NCBI RefSeq assembly: GCF_003545815.1
Contig: NZ_PDUW01000006.1
Span: 124,001-188,000 of the forward strand
Length of the DNA: 64,000 nucleotides
Reading direction: 5' to 3'
Source: Pusillimonas caeni
GTDB taxonomy: Bacteria; Pseudomonadota; Gammaproteobacteria; Burkholderiales; Burkholderiaceae_B
A program made the translations under genes and the position numbers. Positions 1 through 8,342 of the stretch are shown piece by piece (the stretch's first letter is position 1; every line of letters begins with the position of its first letter). The notes beneath the pieces are model-generated. The model was not told where the DNA came from. It ran no database searches and saw only the letters and a list, made by a program, of their open reading frames with translations.

Positions 1-78
1 GAAACCGCCGATCGTGTACGAGGTCACCAATCCGAGGAGCCAAAGAATCAACAGAATGACTGCAATGGTGTAAAGCAT
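1..78 (-). CDS. Small membrane protein, DUF5670 / lmo0937-like (partial, C-terminus outside window)
   Basis: Only the first 26 codons are in the window. The visible peptide begins MLYTIAVILLILWLLGLVTS and continues into YTIGGF, one hydrophobic helix followed by the Gly-Gly turn typical of the roughly 50-residue lmo0937/DUF5670 two-helix membrane proteins. A good ribosome site (AAGGAAG on the minus strand) lies just upstream of the ATG at 76-78. Members are often stress-linked, and the neighbouring PRC-barrel gene is a common companion of such proteins. The function is unknown and the call rests on the N-terminal half only. Confidence 0.7.
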   Translation of the reverse strand, partial: MLYTIAVILLILWLLGLVTSYTIGGF

Positions 79-413
79 GGCATCTTCCTTTTTTGCGTTA
101 TGGAAACATGAGGGTCTTTGCGGTCCCGCGATCGGTAATTTTTACCTGGCTAAATACTGAATTCGCGCCCGGGGTCCGCCCTACCCGATTTTCAAGCACT
201 GTCTCCAGAGCCTTTAAAAGCTAAAGGAATCATGGAAACAGCGTCGTGGACTCAGTTGTTGCTTTCCTCCCTGTTGCCCGAAAAATCGCTGGTATTTGCG
301 CAAGTGCCGTGCCTGCGCATCGCCCTGTGCACCTTTGCCGGCCATGACTCCGACGGCATGCTATTTGCTGTAGCTTCACCGACCTTCTTCGGTCTGTCAA
401 ACAGGAGAATGCT
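79..413. other. Divergent intergenic region without a supported gene
   Basis: These 335 bases separate the minus-strand DUF5670-like gene from the plus-strand PRC-barrel gene and should hold both promoters. An open frame from 232 has an AAAGGA close upstream, but its product has no family signature and it runs into the next start codon. I see no convincing RNA, repeat or operator. Confidence 0.5.
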
Positions 414-1034
414 ATGACTATGAAGAAAAAGCTGGCGATCGTCCTTTGCAGTATGCCTTTTGCCGTGGCGCCCATTGCCTATGCGCAAACAGGCGGCGCC
501 ACCGAAGGGACAACCTCGCCTCAGTCGGGCAACCAAACCGACATGGGCACGGACGGCGCCCCGAATACCGGCGGCACGAGCGGCAGTGGTTCTTCAGACA
601 CAGGCAGCAGTTCCAGCCCCACCACCACGCCTTCCACCAGCAGCGGTGCGAGCACCAGCGCTACGGACGACGCCGCCGCGAAACCGACGCCTGACGCGTC
701 CTCCGGCGAAAGCTTCCAAGCCAAGCTGAAAGGGAAATCGGTCTATAACGAGAACGACGAGAAAGTAGGCGACATCAAAGATCTCGTGATGTCCTCGGAC
801 GGCAAGGTCACCCACGTGATTTTGGGCGTAGGCGGCTTTGTCGGCGTGGGTGAACATCCCGTGGCCATCCCTTACGAAGAAATCAAGGAAAGCGGCGATA
901 AACTGACCCTTCAGGGCTATACCAAGGATCAGTTGAAGGAAATGCCGGCTTACGAGTATCCGAAGGAAGAGCCGGCGCCGGCACCCGCCTCGTCGCCCAC
1001 TTCGCCCTCGGCGCCCATGGGCGCCACGCGCTGA
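414..1034 (+). CDS. Exported PRC-barrel domain protein
   Basis: 206 residues. A signal peptide covers residues 1-24 (KKK, a hydrophobic core, then AYA before Gln25). A long Gly/Ser/Thr linker of about 75 residues follows. A PRC-barrel domain lies at roughly 100-170, with the core LKGKSVYNENDEKVGDIKDL and GVGGFVGVGEHPVAIPYEEI. The tail is rich in Pro and Ala. AGGAG at 403-407 sets the start at 414; a second ATG at 420 is possible. PRC barrels are beta-barrel adaptor folds found in the photosynthetic reaction centre H subunit and RimM. Exported versions like this are common in soil proteobacteria and their role is not known. It is probably periplasmic. Confidence 0.8.
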   Translation: MTMKKKLAIVLCSMPFAVAPIAYAQTGGATEGTTSPQSGNQTDMGTDGAPNTGGTSGSGSSDTGSSSSPTTTPSTSSGASTSATDDAAAKPTPDASSGESFQAKLKGKSVYNENDEKVGDIKDLVMSSDGKVTHVILGVGGFVGVGEHPVAIPYEEIKESGDKLTLQGYTKDQLKEMPAYEYPKEEPAPAPASSPTSPSAPMGATR

Positions 1035-1173
1035 CAAGGCCCCGGACGCTAAACTAGGCCAGGGCCGGCCCTTACGGGCCGCCCTGCCTGTACCACGCAT
1101 CCGGCTTCTTCCGCACTTTTCAGAAGGCGTGATGGCGGGCGGCGCTTATTACATTGTTGACAGGAGCCTAATC

Positions 1174-1389
1174 ATGAATGATTCGGACACCAGGCCGGAC
1201 GAAGAACAAACGCCTTTCCCGACCAAGGACGACCATCCTGACTCGCCCAGCACCACTTCGCCTCCACAGGACAAGGACAAGAAGAAAAAGACGGAGGAAG
1301 AGCTGCTCGACGAGGGTCTGGACGAGACCTTTCCCGCCAGCGATCCCGTATCGATCGGCACGGAAAAACCCAAGAAAAAGTCCAGCTAA
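1174..1389 (+). CDS. Small acidic hypothetical protein with LDETFPASDP motif
   Basis: 71 residues, very hydrophilic: Asp/Glu and Pro rich at the front, a Lys cluster at about residues 35-42, then the motif LLDEGLDETFPASDPVS and a Lys/Ser tail. Short proteins with this DExxDETFPASDP ending recur in proteobacteria and I know no function for them. The start is placed at 1174 because AGGAG lies about 9 bases upstream. A longer frame from 1129 would add a hydrophobic leader without a ribosome site. A strong terminator follows directly, so it is probably a single-gene unit. It has no signal peptide and is likely cytoplasmic and disordered. Confidence 0.65.
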   Translation: MNDSDTRPDEEQTPFPTKDDHPDSPSTTSPPQDKDKKKKTEEELLDEGLDETFPASDPVSIGTEKPKKKSS

Positions 1390-1396
1390 AGAAAAA

Positions 1397-1430
1397 CCCC
1401 TCGAATCGCCTTACAGGGCAATTCGAGGGG
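1397..1430. terminator. Rho-independent terminator
   Basis: A perfect 10 bp stem, CCCCTCGAAT / ATTCGAGGGG, with a 14-base loop. It is followed by TTTG on the plus strand and preceded by AAAAA, so it can act in both directions. It sits between the plus-strand gene ending at 1389 and the minus-strand gene ending at 1473. Confidence 0.85.
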
Positions 1431-1472
1431 TTTGTTCGCTTCGCCCGATATCAGGCGCCGGGATGCGAACGC

Positions 1473-1616
1473 TTAGTCTTTATCGTTGCGCTCGGCAGTG
1501 GATTGCCGGTCGTCGTCGCGGCTGCTTTCGTTTTGGGCGCGCTTGGCATCGGGAGCTACCCAGTTAAGGGGCTCGATCACAAAAGGGGGTTTTTTCTGTG
1601 TCGGCTTTTTCGACAT
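1473..1616 (-). CDS. Small basic hypothetical protein
   Basis: 47 residues starting MSKKPTQKKPPFVIEP and ending in a hydrophilic Asp/Arg/Ser-rich tail. The start at 1616 is chosen because AAGGAG lies 9-10 bases upstream on the minus strand; a longer frame from 1655 lacks this. No domain is recognised. The gene ends opposite the bidirectional terminator at 1397-1430, which supports its being expressed. It has no membrane segment or signal peptide. Confidence 0.55.
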   Translation of the reverse strand: MSKKPTQKKPPFVIEPLNWVAPDAKRAQNESSRDDDRQSTAERNDKD

Positions 1617-1775
1617 ATGTAGAACTCTCCTTGCTTGCACCGGCCGAACGCCCATGCGTTCGGCAACACTTGGCAGTATATCATATTATGTCAAGTATTT
1701 CCAGTATTTGCGTGCATCGCGCTCTCTTTTTACGCTATCATGCAGTAATATTTGCATAAACATTGACGAGAAAAC

Positions 1776-2399
1776 ATGGATGACCGCGTCCTTGCTTCAA
1801 TGGCCCGGTGGCCCGATCTGCCGGCCGTCCGAGGCTGGATGTCGCTTTCCGAGCAAGGCCAATGGCGCCTGCACCCCGCGGGCGATGCCTGGCAAGCGGG
1901 CCAGCCGTGCAAGCCGCCGCTGCCTTCGGGCGAGCCCATTGAAAACACACAGCTCCGCAACTTCATCGATCGCAATTATGCGTGCGACAACAAAGGGCGC
2001 TGGTATTTCCAGAACGGCCCGCAACGGGTCTATGTGCGCCTGGACGCCGCTCCCTACATCTTGCGCACCGGCAGCAAGCCGTCGGCGCTCCATACGCACA
2101 ACGGCCTTTCGATAGAGCGTATCGAGGGCTGGTGGCTCGATGAGCAGGGCCGTCTTTATGCCCGGACCGATCACGGTCCAGGCTTGATCTCGGGCCGGGA
2201 TGCCCCTTCCCTATCCGAGTCGCTGCGCACGTCCGACGGCCGCCCGCTTCTGTCTTTCCTCGAATCGCTCGACACGCTTGAATCGCTCGACGAGATCAAA
2301 GACATCTCCCTCATGCATGGTCCGGATGCAGGCGCCCCGCTGGGGTTCTGTCCCGCTTCTGAAATCGCCCGGCGGCTCGGTTTCGTGCCCTGCCCCTAG
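1776..2399 (+). CDS. Conserved hypothetical protein (DUF2944-like, tentative)
   Basis: 207 residues, soluble, no signal peptide. The central part contains a conserved-looking segment with NYACDNKGRWYFQNGPQRVY, then ALHTHNG and a WWLDEQGRLY stretch, the pattern of a family of uncharacterised betaproteobacterial proteins (I believe DUF2944). The C-terminus has an EIARRLGFVPCP ending. The gene lies alone behind an AT-rich stretch (about 1675-1775) that probably carries its promoter. It is unlike its neighbours in function. Nothing in the sequence points to catalysis. Confidence 0.6.
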   Translation: MDDRVLASMARWPDLPAVRGWMSLSEQGQWRLHPAGDAWQAGQPCKPPLPSGEPIENTQLRNFIDRNYACDNKGRWYFQNGPQRVYVRLDAAPYILRTGSKPSALHTHNGLSIERIEGWWLDEQGRLYARTDHGPGLISGRDAPSLSESLRTSDGRPLLSFLESLDTLESLDEIKDISLMHGPDAGAPLGFCPASEIARRLGFVPCP

Positions 2400-2458
2400 C
2401 CGCCGCGCGGCATGGGGCTTCGGCACGCAGCGCCTCCAAATGAATATAGAATAAGGCC

Positions 2459-3046
2459 ATGACGACCCCCGCCCCCGCGTTCTATTTTCCCGCGCCCCGC
2501 ACACAGAAGTTCTGCAGCCTATGCAGCGCCGCCATAACGCTGCGCGTGCCGCCCGACGACAATCGCATGCGCGCCGTATGCGAAAACTGCGGGGCTATCC
2601 ATTATCAGAATCCTCGCAATGTCGTGGGCGTGCTGGCCGTCTGGCAAGACAAAGTGCTGCTGTGCCGGCGCGCCATCGAACCTCGTTACGACAAATGGAC
2701 TTTGCCGGCCGGCTTCATGGAACTGGGCGAAACCACGGCACAGGGCGCCATGCGCGAAACCCAGGAAGAAGCCGGCGCCCAGATCGAGCTGGGCTCGCTC
2801 TATACCATCATCGACGTGCCTCATGCCGAACAGGTGCATTTCTTCTATCTGGCCCGGGCCTTGTCTGAAGACCTCTTTCCCGGCCCGGAAAGCCTCGAGG
2901 CGCGCTTCTTCGCGCTGGATGAAATCCCGTGGCCCGAACTGGCTTTCCGTACTGTCATCACGACGCTGGAACACTACGTCGCCGACACCGAGCGCGGCGT
3001 GTTTCCGATGCACCACTACGATATTCCCCTGCCGGTACCCGATTAG
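2459..3046 (+). CDS. Nudix hydrolase with N-terminal zinc ribbon
   Basis: 195 residues. A zinc ribbon is formed by Cys19, Cys22, Cys41 and Cys44 (CSLC and CENC). The Nudix box lies at residues 85-107, with Gly85, Glu91, Arg99-Glu100 and Glu103-Glu104 in the GX5EX7REXXEEXG spacing. The family hydrolyses nucleoside diphosphate-X compounds. The zinc ribbon plus Nudix layout resembles NudC-like and ADP-ribose/NADH pyrophosphatase-like proteins, but it is shorter than E. coli NudC and the substrate cannot be assigned. Its stop codon TAG (3044-3046) is also the first triplet of a degenerate copy of the dispersed repeat described below. The aat gene follows after 23 bases, so they may be co-transcribed. 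Confidence 0.85.
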   Translation: MTTPAPAFYFPAPRTQKFCSLCSAAITLRVPPDDNRMRAVCENCGAIHYQNPRNVVGVLAVWQDKVLLCRRAIEPRYDKWTLPAGFMELGETTAQGAMRETQEEAGAQIELGSLYTIIDVPHAEQVHFFYLARALSEDLFPGPESLEARFFALDEIPWPELAFRTVITTLEHYVADTERGVFPMHHYDIPLPVPD

Positions 3047-3066
3047 GGCGTGTCGACACTGAAGCG
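3044..3066 (+). repeat. Degenerate copy of the TAGGGCCTGTTGACACT repeat
   Basis: Reads TAGGGCGTGTCGACACTGAA, three mismatches from the consensus left end seen at 15701-15731 (read on the minus strand). Its TAG is the stop codon of the Nudix gene. It lies immediately upstream of the aat start codon. Confidence 0.5.
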
Positions 3067-3069
3067 GAT

Positions 3070-3822
3070 ATGAACCCCCTGGCCTGGATCGACGATCACA
3101 CCCCTTTTCCGCATCCCAGCAAGGCCTTGCCGGAGGGTCTGCTGGCCGTGGGGGGCGACCTCTCCATCGAGCGCCTGACCGAAGCCTATTCGCAGGGCAT
3201 TTTTCCGTGGTTCAACGAGGGCGATCCCATACTCTGGTGGAGCCCCGACCCGCGCATGGTGCTTGCATGCGCCGACTTCCGCGTCGCGCGGTCGCTGGAC
3301 AAGAAATTGCGCCAGATCGCCCGCGGCGACCACGATGCGCGGGCGCCCGTTCAAATCCGGATCAACACGGCTTTCGTGCGCGTCATCCAGGCATGCGCCG
3401 AACCGCGCGGCAACGTCGCGGGCACCTGGATATCGCCCCAAATCCAGGCCGCCTATCATGCCTGGCACAAGGCCGGCCATGTGCACAGCATCGAAACCTG
3501 GATGGACGGAGAGCTTGCGGGCGGCCTGTATGGTGTGAGCCTCGGGCGTTTCTTCTTCGGCGAATCCATGTTCGCGCGCGTCAGCGATGCGTCCAAGCTG
3601 GCACTGGCCTACCTGGTGCTCTTTCTTCAGCGGGAAGGCATCCGGCACATCGATTGCCAGCAGCAGACGTCGCATCTGGCCAGTCTGGGCGCCCGGCCCA
3701 TGGACCGCGAAGACTTTCTCGCCCTGCTGGGCGATGCTCTGCAGCATCCTTCCCCGCGCTGGCCGAAAGGCCGCTTGCTTGCCGATGGACAACTTGCCCC
3801 GCTGCCTGCATTGACGCCATAA
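3070..3822 (+). CDS. aat: Leucyl/phenylalanyl-tRNA--protein transferase
   Basis: 250 residues, the usual size for Aat. It transfers Leu or Phe from aminoacyl-tRNA to proteins with N-terminal Arg or Lys, marking them for ClpS/ClpAP (bacterial N-degron pathway), in the cytoplasm. Family hallmarks are GLLAVGGDL near the N-terminus, [20 protein letters not shown], then [18 protein letters not shown] and the C-terminal segment around [12 protein letters not shown]. The start is the ATG at 3070 (MNPLAWIDD). A longer upstream frame would overlap the Nudix gene. The next gene, bpt, encodes the second N-degron transferase, so the two form a functional pair. Confidence 0.95.
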   Translation: MNPLAWIDDHTPFPHPSKALPEGLLAVGGDLSIERLTEAYSQGIFPWFNEGDPILWWSPDPRMVLACADFRVARSLDKKLRQIARGDHDARAPVQIRINTAFVRVIQACAEPRGNVAGTWISPQIQAAYHAWHKAGHVHSIETWMDGELAGGLYGVSLGRFFFGESMFARVSDASKLALAYLVLFLQREGIRHIDCQQQTSHLASLGARPMDREDFLALLGDALQHPSPRWPKGRLLADGQLAPLPALTP

Positions 3823-3853
3823 TGAAATCTGCCCCGCCCCGCGAAGCGCCGCC

Positions 3854-4573
3854 ATGAGCCATCCCACCGAGCTGACCTTCAAGACCCTGCAGTTTTATTC
3901 GACGGCATCGTACCCGTGCAGCTATATCGAAGGGCGCGAGGCACGCTCGCAGGTGGCGGCGCCCACCCACCTCATCGATGCGGCCACCTATTCCCGCCTG
4001 GTCGAAAAAGGCTTTCGGCGCAGCGGCCTTTTTACCTACCGCCCCCACTGCGACGCCTGCCGGGCATGCCTGCCCATCCGTGTCGACGTCGAACGCTTCC
4101 AGCCCAGCCGCACGCAAAAAAAGATATGGCGCCGGCACCAGCATCTGCGGGCCGGCAACGCGCCGCTGGAATTCGAACTCGAACACTTCGAGCTCTACCG
4201 GCGCTATGTCTCCACCCGCCACGCCGGCGCCGGCATGGACGACGACGACCAATCGCAGTACACCCAGTTTTTATTGACCAGCCGGGTCGACACCACGCTG
4301 ATCGAATTTCGCGATGAAAGCGGCGTGCTGCAGATGGTGTCCATCATCGACATCCTGGACACGGGCCTGTCGGCCGTCTATACCTTTTTCGATCCGCAGG
4401 CGCCGGGCAGCCTGGGCACCTACGGCGTGCTCTGGCAGATCGATCGATGTCGCGCCATGGGCCTGCCCTGGCTGTATCTCGGGTACTGGATCGGTGAAAG
4501 CCGTAAAATGGCGTACAAAACACAATATCGGCCCTGCGAAATCCTGCGCGGCAATCACTGGTCTCCCCTGTAA
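3854..4573 (+). CDS. bpt: Aspartate/glutamate leucyltransferase
   Basis: 239 residues. Bpt conjugates Leu to proteins with N-terminal Asp or Glu, feeding the same ClpS/ClpAP route as Aat. It belongs to the arginyltransferase (ATE) family. Visible marks are the N-terminal [15 protein letters not shown], the Cys pair in [24 protein letters not shown] and the C-terminal [19 protein letters not shown]. The length fits bacterial Bpt and not eukaryotic Ate1. It starts 31 bases after aat and ends 4 bases before pyrD, so the three are probably one transcript. Confidence 0.93.
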   Translation: MSHPTELTFKTLQFYSTASYPCSYIEGREARSQVAAPTHLIDAATYSRLVEKGFRRSGLFTYRPHCDACRACLPIRVDVERFQPSRTQKKIWRRHQHLRAGNAPLEFELEHFELYRRYVSTRHAGAGMDDDDQSQYTQFLLTSRVDTTLIEFRDESGVLQMVSIIDILDTGLSAVYTFFDPQAPGSLGTYGVLWQIDRCRAMGLPWLYLGYWIGESRKMAYKTQYRPCEILRGNHWSPL

Positions 4574-4577
4574 ATCG

Positions 4578-5636
4578 ATGTCCCTGCTATTCAGTTCCTA
4601 TCCGCTGGCGCGTCCCGCGCTTTTCTCCCTGGACGCCGAAACCGCCCACGAGCTCACGCTCTCCTCTTTGCAAAAGGCCTACGACTGCCGCTTGACGAGG
4701 CATCTGCTCTCCAGCCGGCCGCAACTGCCCACACAGCTGATGGGCCTGTCCCTGCGCAATCCCGTCGGCCTGGCCGCCGGCCTGGACAAGAACGGCGCCC
4801 ACATCGACGCGCTGGGACAGCTGGGCTTCGGCTTCATCGAAGTCGGCACGGTCACCCCGCGCGCCCAGGCGGGCAACCCCAAGCCGCGCATGTACCGGCT
4901 TCCCGAGGCGCATTCGCTGATCAATCGCATGGGCTTCAACAACGACGGCCTGAAGAAGTTCATCGACAACGTGCGCAGCAGCGCCTGGCGCAGCGAAGGC
5001 GGCATCCTGGGCCTGAACATCGGCAAGAACGCCGACACGCCCATGGAACGCGCGGTGGACGACTACCTGGCCGGCCTCGAAGGCGTATACCCTCATGCCG
5101 ACTACGTCACCGTCAATATTTCGTCGCCCAACACGCAGAACCTGCGCAGCCTGCAAGGCGGCAGCGAGCTGTCCGAGCTGTTGCGGCCCTTGCAGGAAAA
5201 ACGCAAGGAACTGGCCGACAGGCATCAACGCCGGGTGCCGCTGGTGGTGAAGATCGCCCCCGACCTGACGGCGGAACAGATAGACGCCCTGGCCGACATC
5301 CTGCCGCAGTACGGCGTGGACGGCGTCATCGCCACCAATACCACCATTACCCGCAACGCCGTCGAGGGCCATCCGCATGCGGGCCAGGCCGGCGGCCTGT
5401 CGGGTCCGCCCGTACATGCGCTGTCGCTGGCCGTCATACAAAGGCTGCGCCAGCGCCTCGGTTCCGACATCGCCATCATCGGCGTGGGCGGCATCCACGA
5501 GGGGCGGCACGCCCGGGAAAAAATGGCGGCGGGCGCCGACGCGGTCCAGCTGTACACCGGCCTGATCTATCGCGGCCCCGCCCTCATCAAGGACTGCGTC
5601 CAGGCATTGGCCGGCGCCGCGGCGAACGCCCGATAG
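4578..5636 (+). CDS. pyrD: Dihydroorotate dehydrogenase (quinone), class 2
   Basis: 352 residues. It oxidises dihydroorotate to orotate with FMN and passes electrons to the quinone pool (pyrimidine synthesis, inner face of the membrane). Class 2 is shown by the N-terminal amphipathic extension (residues 1-45, [16 protein letters not shown]) and the barrel motifs [38 protein letters not shown], the catalytic-Ser segment [26 protein letters not shown] and IIGVGGI. The start at 4578 is just after the bpt stop. A much longer in-frame extension inside bpt is not credible. Confidence 0.95.
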   Translation: MSLLFSSYPLARPALFSLDAETAHELTLSSLQKAYDCRLTRHLLSSRPQLPTQLMGLSLRNPVGLAAGLDKNGAHIDALGQLGFGFIEVGTVTPRAQAGNPKPRMYRLPEAHSLINRMGFNNDGLKKFIDNVRSSAWRSEGGILGLNIGKNADTPMERAVDDYLAGLEGVYPHADYVTVNISSPNTQNLRSLQGGSELSELLRPLQEKRKELADRHQRRVPLVVKIAPDLTAEQIDALADILPQYGVDGVIATNTTITRNAVEGHPHAGQAGGLSGPPVHALSLAVIQRLRQRLGSDIAIIGVGGIHEGRHAREKMAAGADAVQLYTGLIYRGPALIKDCVQALAGAAANAR

Positions 5637-5754
5637 GCCCAAGGAAAGCGTTTTCGCCGCTTGACCGCGGCAAAGAAAGCCCCGTGTTCCGCAGGCCGGG
5701 GCCCCGCCGTTGTCCGGCTTGCGGCCGGCATGCCGCTCGGCTTGATGCCAGAAA

Positions 5755-5792
5755 CAAAAAATCCCGTCAAAGCCCTTGGACTTTGACGGGAT
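5755..5792 (-). terminator. Rho-independent terminator of the phasin gene
   Basis: A perfect 12 bp stem, ATCCCGTCAAAG / CTTTGACGGGAT, with an 8-base loop. On the minus strand it runs into TTTTTTG. It lies 68 bases beyond the phasin stop codon and also faces the end of pyrD. Confidence 0.88.
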
Positions 5793-5859
5793 CTGCGACC
5801 GCGGCCGCCGCTTGACGCCGGGCCGGCTCTTGTGAAGCCGGCCGGCACAAGGAGACGAA

Positions 5860-6438
5860 TCAGGCCGTGGCGCGGCGCGCGCGGGTGGCGGGCTTGGCGG
5901 CTTCGGCAGCCGAAGTGGCGGCTTGCAGCGTGGCGTTGGCGGCGGCGTTCAGGTTGGACTCGGCCGTTTGCGTAGCCTGCTTGGCGGCCTTGCTGACCGA
6001 CTCGTAGGCATTGTTGACCGAAGCCAGCGAGGACTTCAGCAGGGCGACGGCGCTTTCGGAGCCGGTGGGAGCGGTTTTGGAGAACTGCTCGACGGCATCG
6101 GCGATTTGCTGCTGCGCCTGGGCGACTTGCTCTTCGGTCAGGCGGCTGAGGTTGCCCTGCACGGTCGATACGATGTCGTACACATGCTTGCCATAGGCCA
6201 GCGTCTTCTCGGCGCTGGGTTGCACCAGCGAGCTCGTGAATGCGACGGCTTCCTGGGCATCCTTGACTTCGATGGCTTCCTGGGACTTTTGCGCGGCTTC
6301 GTCCAGGGTGGCCTTCATGACTTTCAGATTGAGATCGACGAGTTTTTCGAATCCATCGAAAAATGCGCCTTGGACAGCCAGCAGATTGTCCAGTGAGGCT
6401 TTCTGCGTGGCAAAAACTTGTTGGGGGATAGCGCTCAT
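5860..6438 (-). CDS. Phasin family protein
   Basis: 192 residues, mostly amphipathic helix, no signal peptide. It begins MSAIPQQVFATQKASLDNLL, followed by the phasin core (GFEKLVDLNLKVMKATLDEA), and ends in an Ala/Thr-rich low-complexity tail with TRARRATA. Phasins coat polyhydroxyalkanoate granules and influence their size and number. GAGGAA 4-5 bases upstream fixes the start at 6438, and a longer frame from 6657 would run into the IclR gene. A sigma70-like promoter lies at 6497-6524, and a 17 bp palindrome sits just upstream of it. The polymerase genes are not in this window. Confidence 0.9.
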   Translation of the reverse strand: MSAIPQQVFATQKASLDNLLAVQGAFFDGFEKLVDLNLKVMKATLDEAAQKSQEAIEVKDAQEAVAFTSSLVQPSAEKTLAYGKHVYDIVSTVQGNLSRLTEEQVAQAQQQIADAVEQFSKTAPTGSESAVALLKSSLASVNNAYESVSKAAKQATQTAESNLNAAANATLQAATSAAEAAKPATRARRATA

Positions 6439-6496
6439 GACTGTTCCTCGTAATAGGCTAAGACGGTTGGGCATTTTGCTGCACTGCACAAACGAT

Positions 6497-6524
6497 ATTT
6501 TACGGGAAATCCCATGCCCGTCAA
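6497..6524 (-). promoter_or_regulatory. Putative sigma70 promoter of the phasin gene
   Basis: On the minus strand TTGACG (6519-6524) and TAAAAT (6497-6502) are separated by 16 bases, about 60 bases upstream of the phasin ATG. Confidence 0.6.
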
Positions 6525-6530
6525 GCACTT

Positions 6531-6547
6531 TTGTTGCGTCGCAACAA
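6531..6547. promoter_or_regulatory. 17 bp palindrome TTGTTGCG-T-CGCAACAA
   Basis: A perfect 8+8 bp inverted repeat just upstream of the phasin -35 element, between the phasin and the IclR gene. A related direct form (GACGCAACGCAACAA, 7454-7468) lies upstream of the IclR start. This makes it a candidate operator for that regulator. Confidence 0.45.
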
Positions 6548-6578
6548 ATTGTAGGAAAAAAAGCGCGTACACCCGCCC

Positions 6579-7439
6579 TCAGGCGCCCATAGACTTGCGT
6601 TCGTAGCCCATGGCTTCGGAAATCCGCGCCGCGGTGTCCTGCAGCAGCCCTATCCATTCGTCGCGCATGCGGTCGGCCGGCGCCGAGATGGACAGCCCCG
6701 CCTGCAGCTTGCCGGTATCGTCATACACGCCGGCGGCGATGCATCGCACGCCCAGCTCGAGCTCTTCGTTGTCTCGCGAATAGCCGTGGCGGCGCACCAG
6801 CGCCAGATCGCGCTCGAGCTGATCCGCCTTGGTGAGGCTGTTGCGCGTCGTGCCGGCCAGTCCGGTGCGCATGATGTAGGCCTTGACCTGCCTGGGCTCG
6901 CTGACAGACAGGAACAGCTTGCCGGTGGAGGTCAGGTGCAGGGGCGCCCGGCCGCCTATGGCGCGCACCACCTGCATGCCCGAGCGTTCGCTCCAGGCCC
7001 GCTCGATATAGACGATTTCATCGCCCTGCTGCACCGAGAGATTGATGGTCTGGCCCGTGATGGTGTGCAGTTCGCGCATGTACTCGATGGCGACCTCGCG
7101 CACATTGAGGCGGCCCTTGACCAGCGAACCGAGTTCCAGCAGGCGCATGCCGAGCTGGTACAGGCCGCTGTCCACGCGCTCGACATAGCGCCCCACGACC
7201 AGGTCGTTCAAGATGCGGTGGGCGGTGGAGGCGTGCAGGCCGGTCGCGGCGGCAAGGTTCTTGAGGGCCACGGGTTCGGACTGCCGCGCCAGTACGTCGA
7301 GCAGCAGCATGGCTCGTTCCAGCACCTGGATGGCGATCTGAGAGCCCCCGTTGCCCGTCCCCAAAGCGCCCGCCGCGGGGTGGCCCGGCGCAGGGGCATC
7401 CGGCAAAGATATCTTGGAAGCAAGAGAGGACTGGGGCAT
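6579..7439 (-). CDS. IclR-family transcriptional regulator
   Basis: 286 residues. The N-terminal winged helix-turn-helix is at about 35-95 (VLERAMLLLDVLA, LKNLAAATGLHASTAHRIL). The C-terminal IclR ligand-binding domain includes GRAPLHLTSTGKLFL, RRHGYSRDNEELELGVRCIAA and GLSISAPADR. Such regulators usually control aromatic or carboxylic-acid catabolism and bind short palindromes. Here the closest structural gene is the phasin, transcribed from the same strand downstream. The effector is unknown. The 30-residue N-terminal extension before the wHTH looks disordered; the start at 7439 is the first ATG and could lie further in. Confidence 0.9.
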   Translation of the reverse strand: MPQSSLASKISLPDAPAPGHPAAGALGTGNGGSQIAIQVLERAMLLLDVLARQSEPVALKNLAAATGLHASTAHRILNDLVVGRYVERVDSGLYQLGMRLLELGSLVKGRLNVREVAIEYMRELHTITGQTINLSVQQGDEIVYIERAWSERSGMQVVRAIGGRAPLHLTSTGKLFLSVSEPRQVKAYIMRTGLAGTTRNSLTKADQLERDLALVRRHGYSRDNEELELGVRCIAAGVYDDTGKLQAGLSISAPADRMRDEWIGLLQDTAARISEAMGYERKSMGA

Positions 7440-7532
7440 GAGCTAAGGGATATGACGCAACGCAACAATCCCATATTATGAAAAAACCGCCGCGCTTGGC
7501 AAGCGTTTTTTCTTAACCAAATATCAGTAAGC

Positions 7533-8342
7533 TCATTCCGGCGGCGTCAGGCTGCCCCCTACCCGCTCGACTTCGGCCCGAAGATAGGCCAGGGCCTGCG
7601 CCGCCGCTTCGGGCTCGCCCTTGACGCCCAGATCGATGTGGGGATGGCCGGTGCCCATGCTGGGCAGGCTGAACGCTTTGACGCCGGGCCATTGCCGTTC
7701 CAGATGCTCGAGCGCGGGCGTAATGCGCGACTCGGGCAGGTTGAAGGCCAGAAAGGAGTGCTCGACGCGGGTCGTCCGATGATGCAGGTGCTTGTAGCGG
7801 GTATCGAGCATCCATTCCATCATGGGCCAGGCAATGACGGGAAATCCCGGCATGAAGGTATGGTCGCGGATGAAAAAGCCCGGAATCTTGTTGTACGGAT
7901 TGGGCACGATTTCGGCCCCTTCCGGAAACACGCCCATCTGCAGCCGCTGCTGGTTCTCGGGCGTGGACATGTCGGCGCTGCCGCTGCCCCGCCGCGCCAT
8001 CTCGGCGCAGCGCTCGGCGATCAGGCTCTCGGCCTCGGGATGGAGACGCAGAGGCACGCCCAGCGCCTGGGCCGCGGCCTGGCGGGTCTGATCGTCGGGC
8101 GTGGCGCCGATGCCGCCGCAACAGAACACGACGTCCCCGCCGGCAAAGCTGCGCTCGAGCGTGGCGGCGATGCCGTCGCGATCGTCGGAAATGAATTCCG
8201 CCCCCGCCAATTGCATGCCGCGCTGGGACAAGAGCTCGATCAGCTTGGGCATGTGCTTGTCCTGGCGGCGTCCCGAGAGGATTTCGTCGCCGATGATGAT
8301 GAGGCGTATGCGCCTTGTGGATTCAGAGGCGGGAGGAGTCAT
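7533..8342 (-). CDS. Molybdopterin-binding domain protein (CinA N-terminal-like)
   Basis: 269 residues. It has the MoaB/Mog fold signature of the CinA N-terminal domain: IIGDEILSGRRQDKHMPKLI, then VVFCCGGIGATPDDQTRQAA (GGxGxTxDD) and the segment NPYNKIPGFFI with FMPGFPVIAWPMME. The CinA C-terminal NMN deamidase domain is absent. Homologues are called competence/damage-inducible protein A-like or molybdopterin-binding proteins, mostly without a proven role. Its start overlaps the stop of the upstream EI24 gene by 4 bases (ATGA), so translation is probably coupled. Confidence 0.85.
   Translation of the reverse strand: MTPPASESTRRIRLIIIGDEILSGRRQDKHMPKLIELLSQRGMQLAGAEFISDDRDGIAATLERSFAGGDVVFCCGGIGATPDDQTRQAAAQALGVPLRLHPEAESLIAERCAEMARRGSGSADMSTPENQQRLQMGVFPEGAEIVPNPYNKIPGFFIRDHTFMPGFPVIAWPMMEWMLDTRYKHLHHRTTRVEHSFLAFNLPESRITPALEHLERQWPGVKAFSLPSMGTGHPHIDLGVKGEPEAAAQALAYLRAEVERVGGSLTPPE

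Noticed and set aside
232-417. 61-codon plus-strand frame with AAAGGA upstream
   Set aside because: The ribosome site is very close to the ATG, the peptide has no family signature, and it overlaps the PRC-barrel start.
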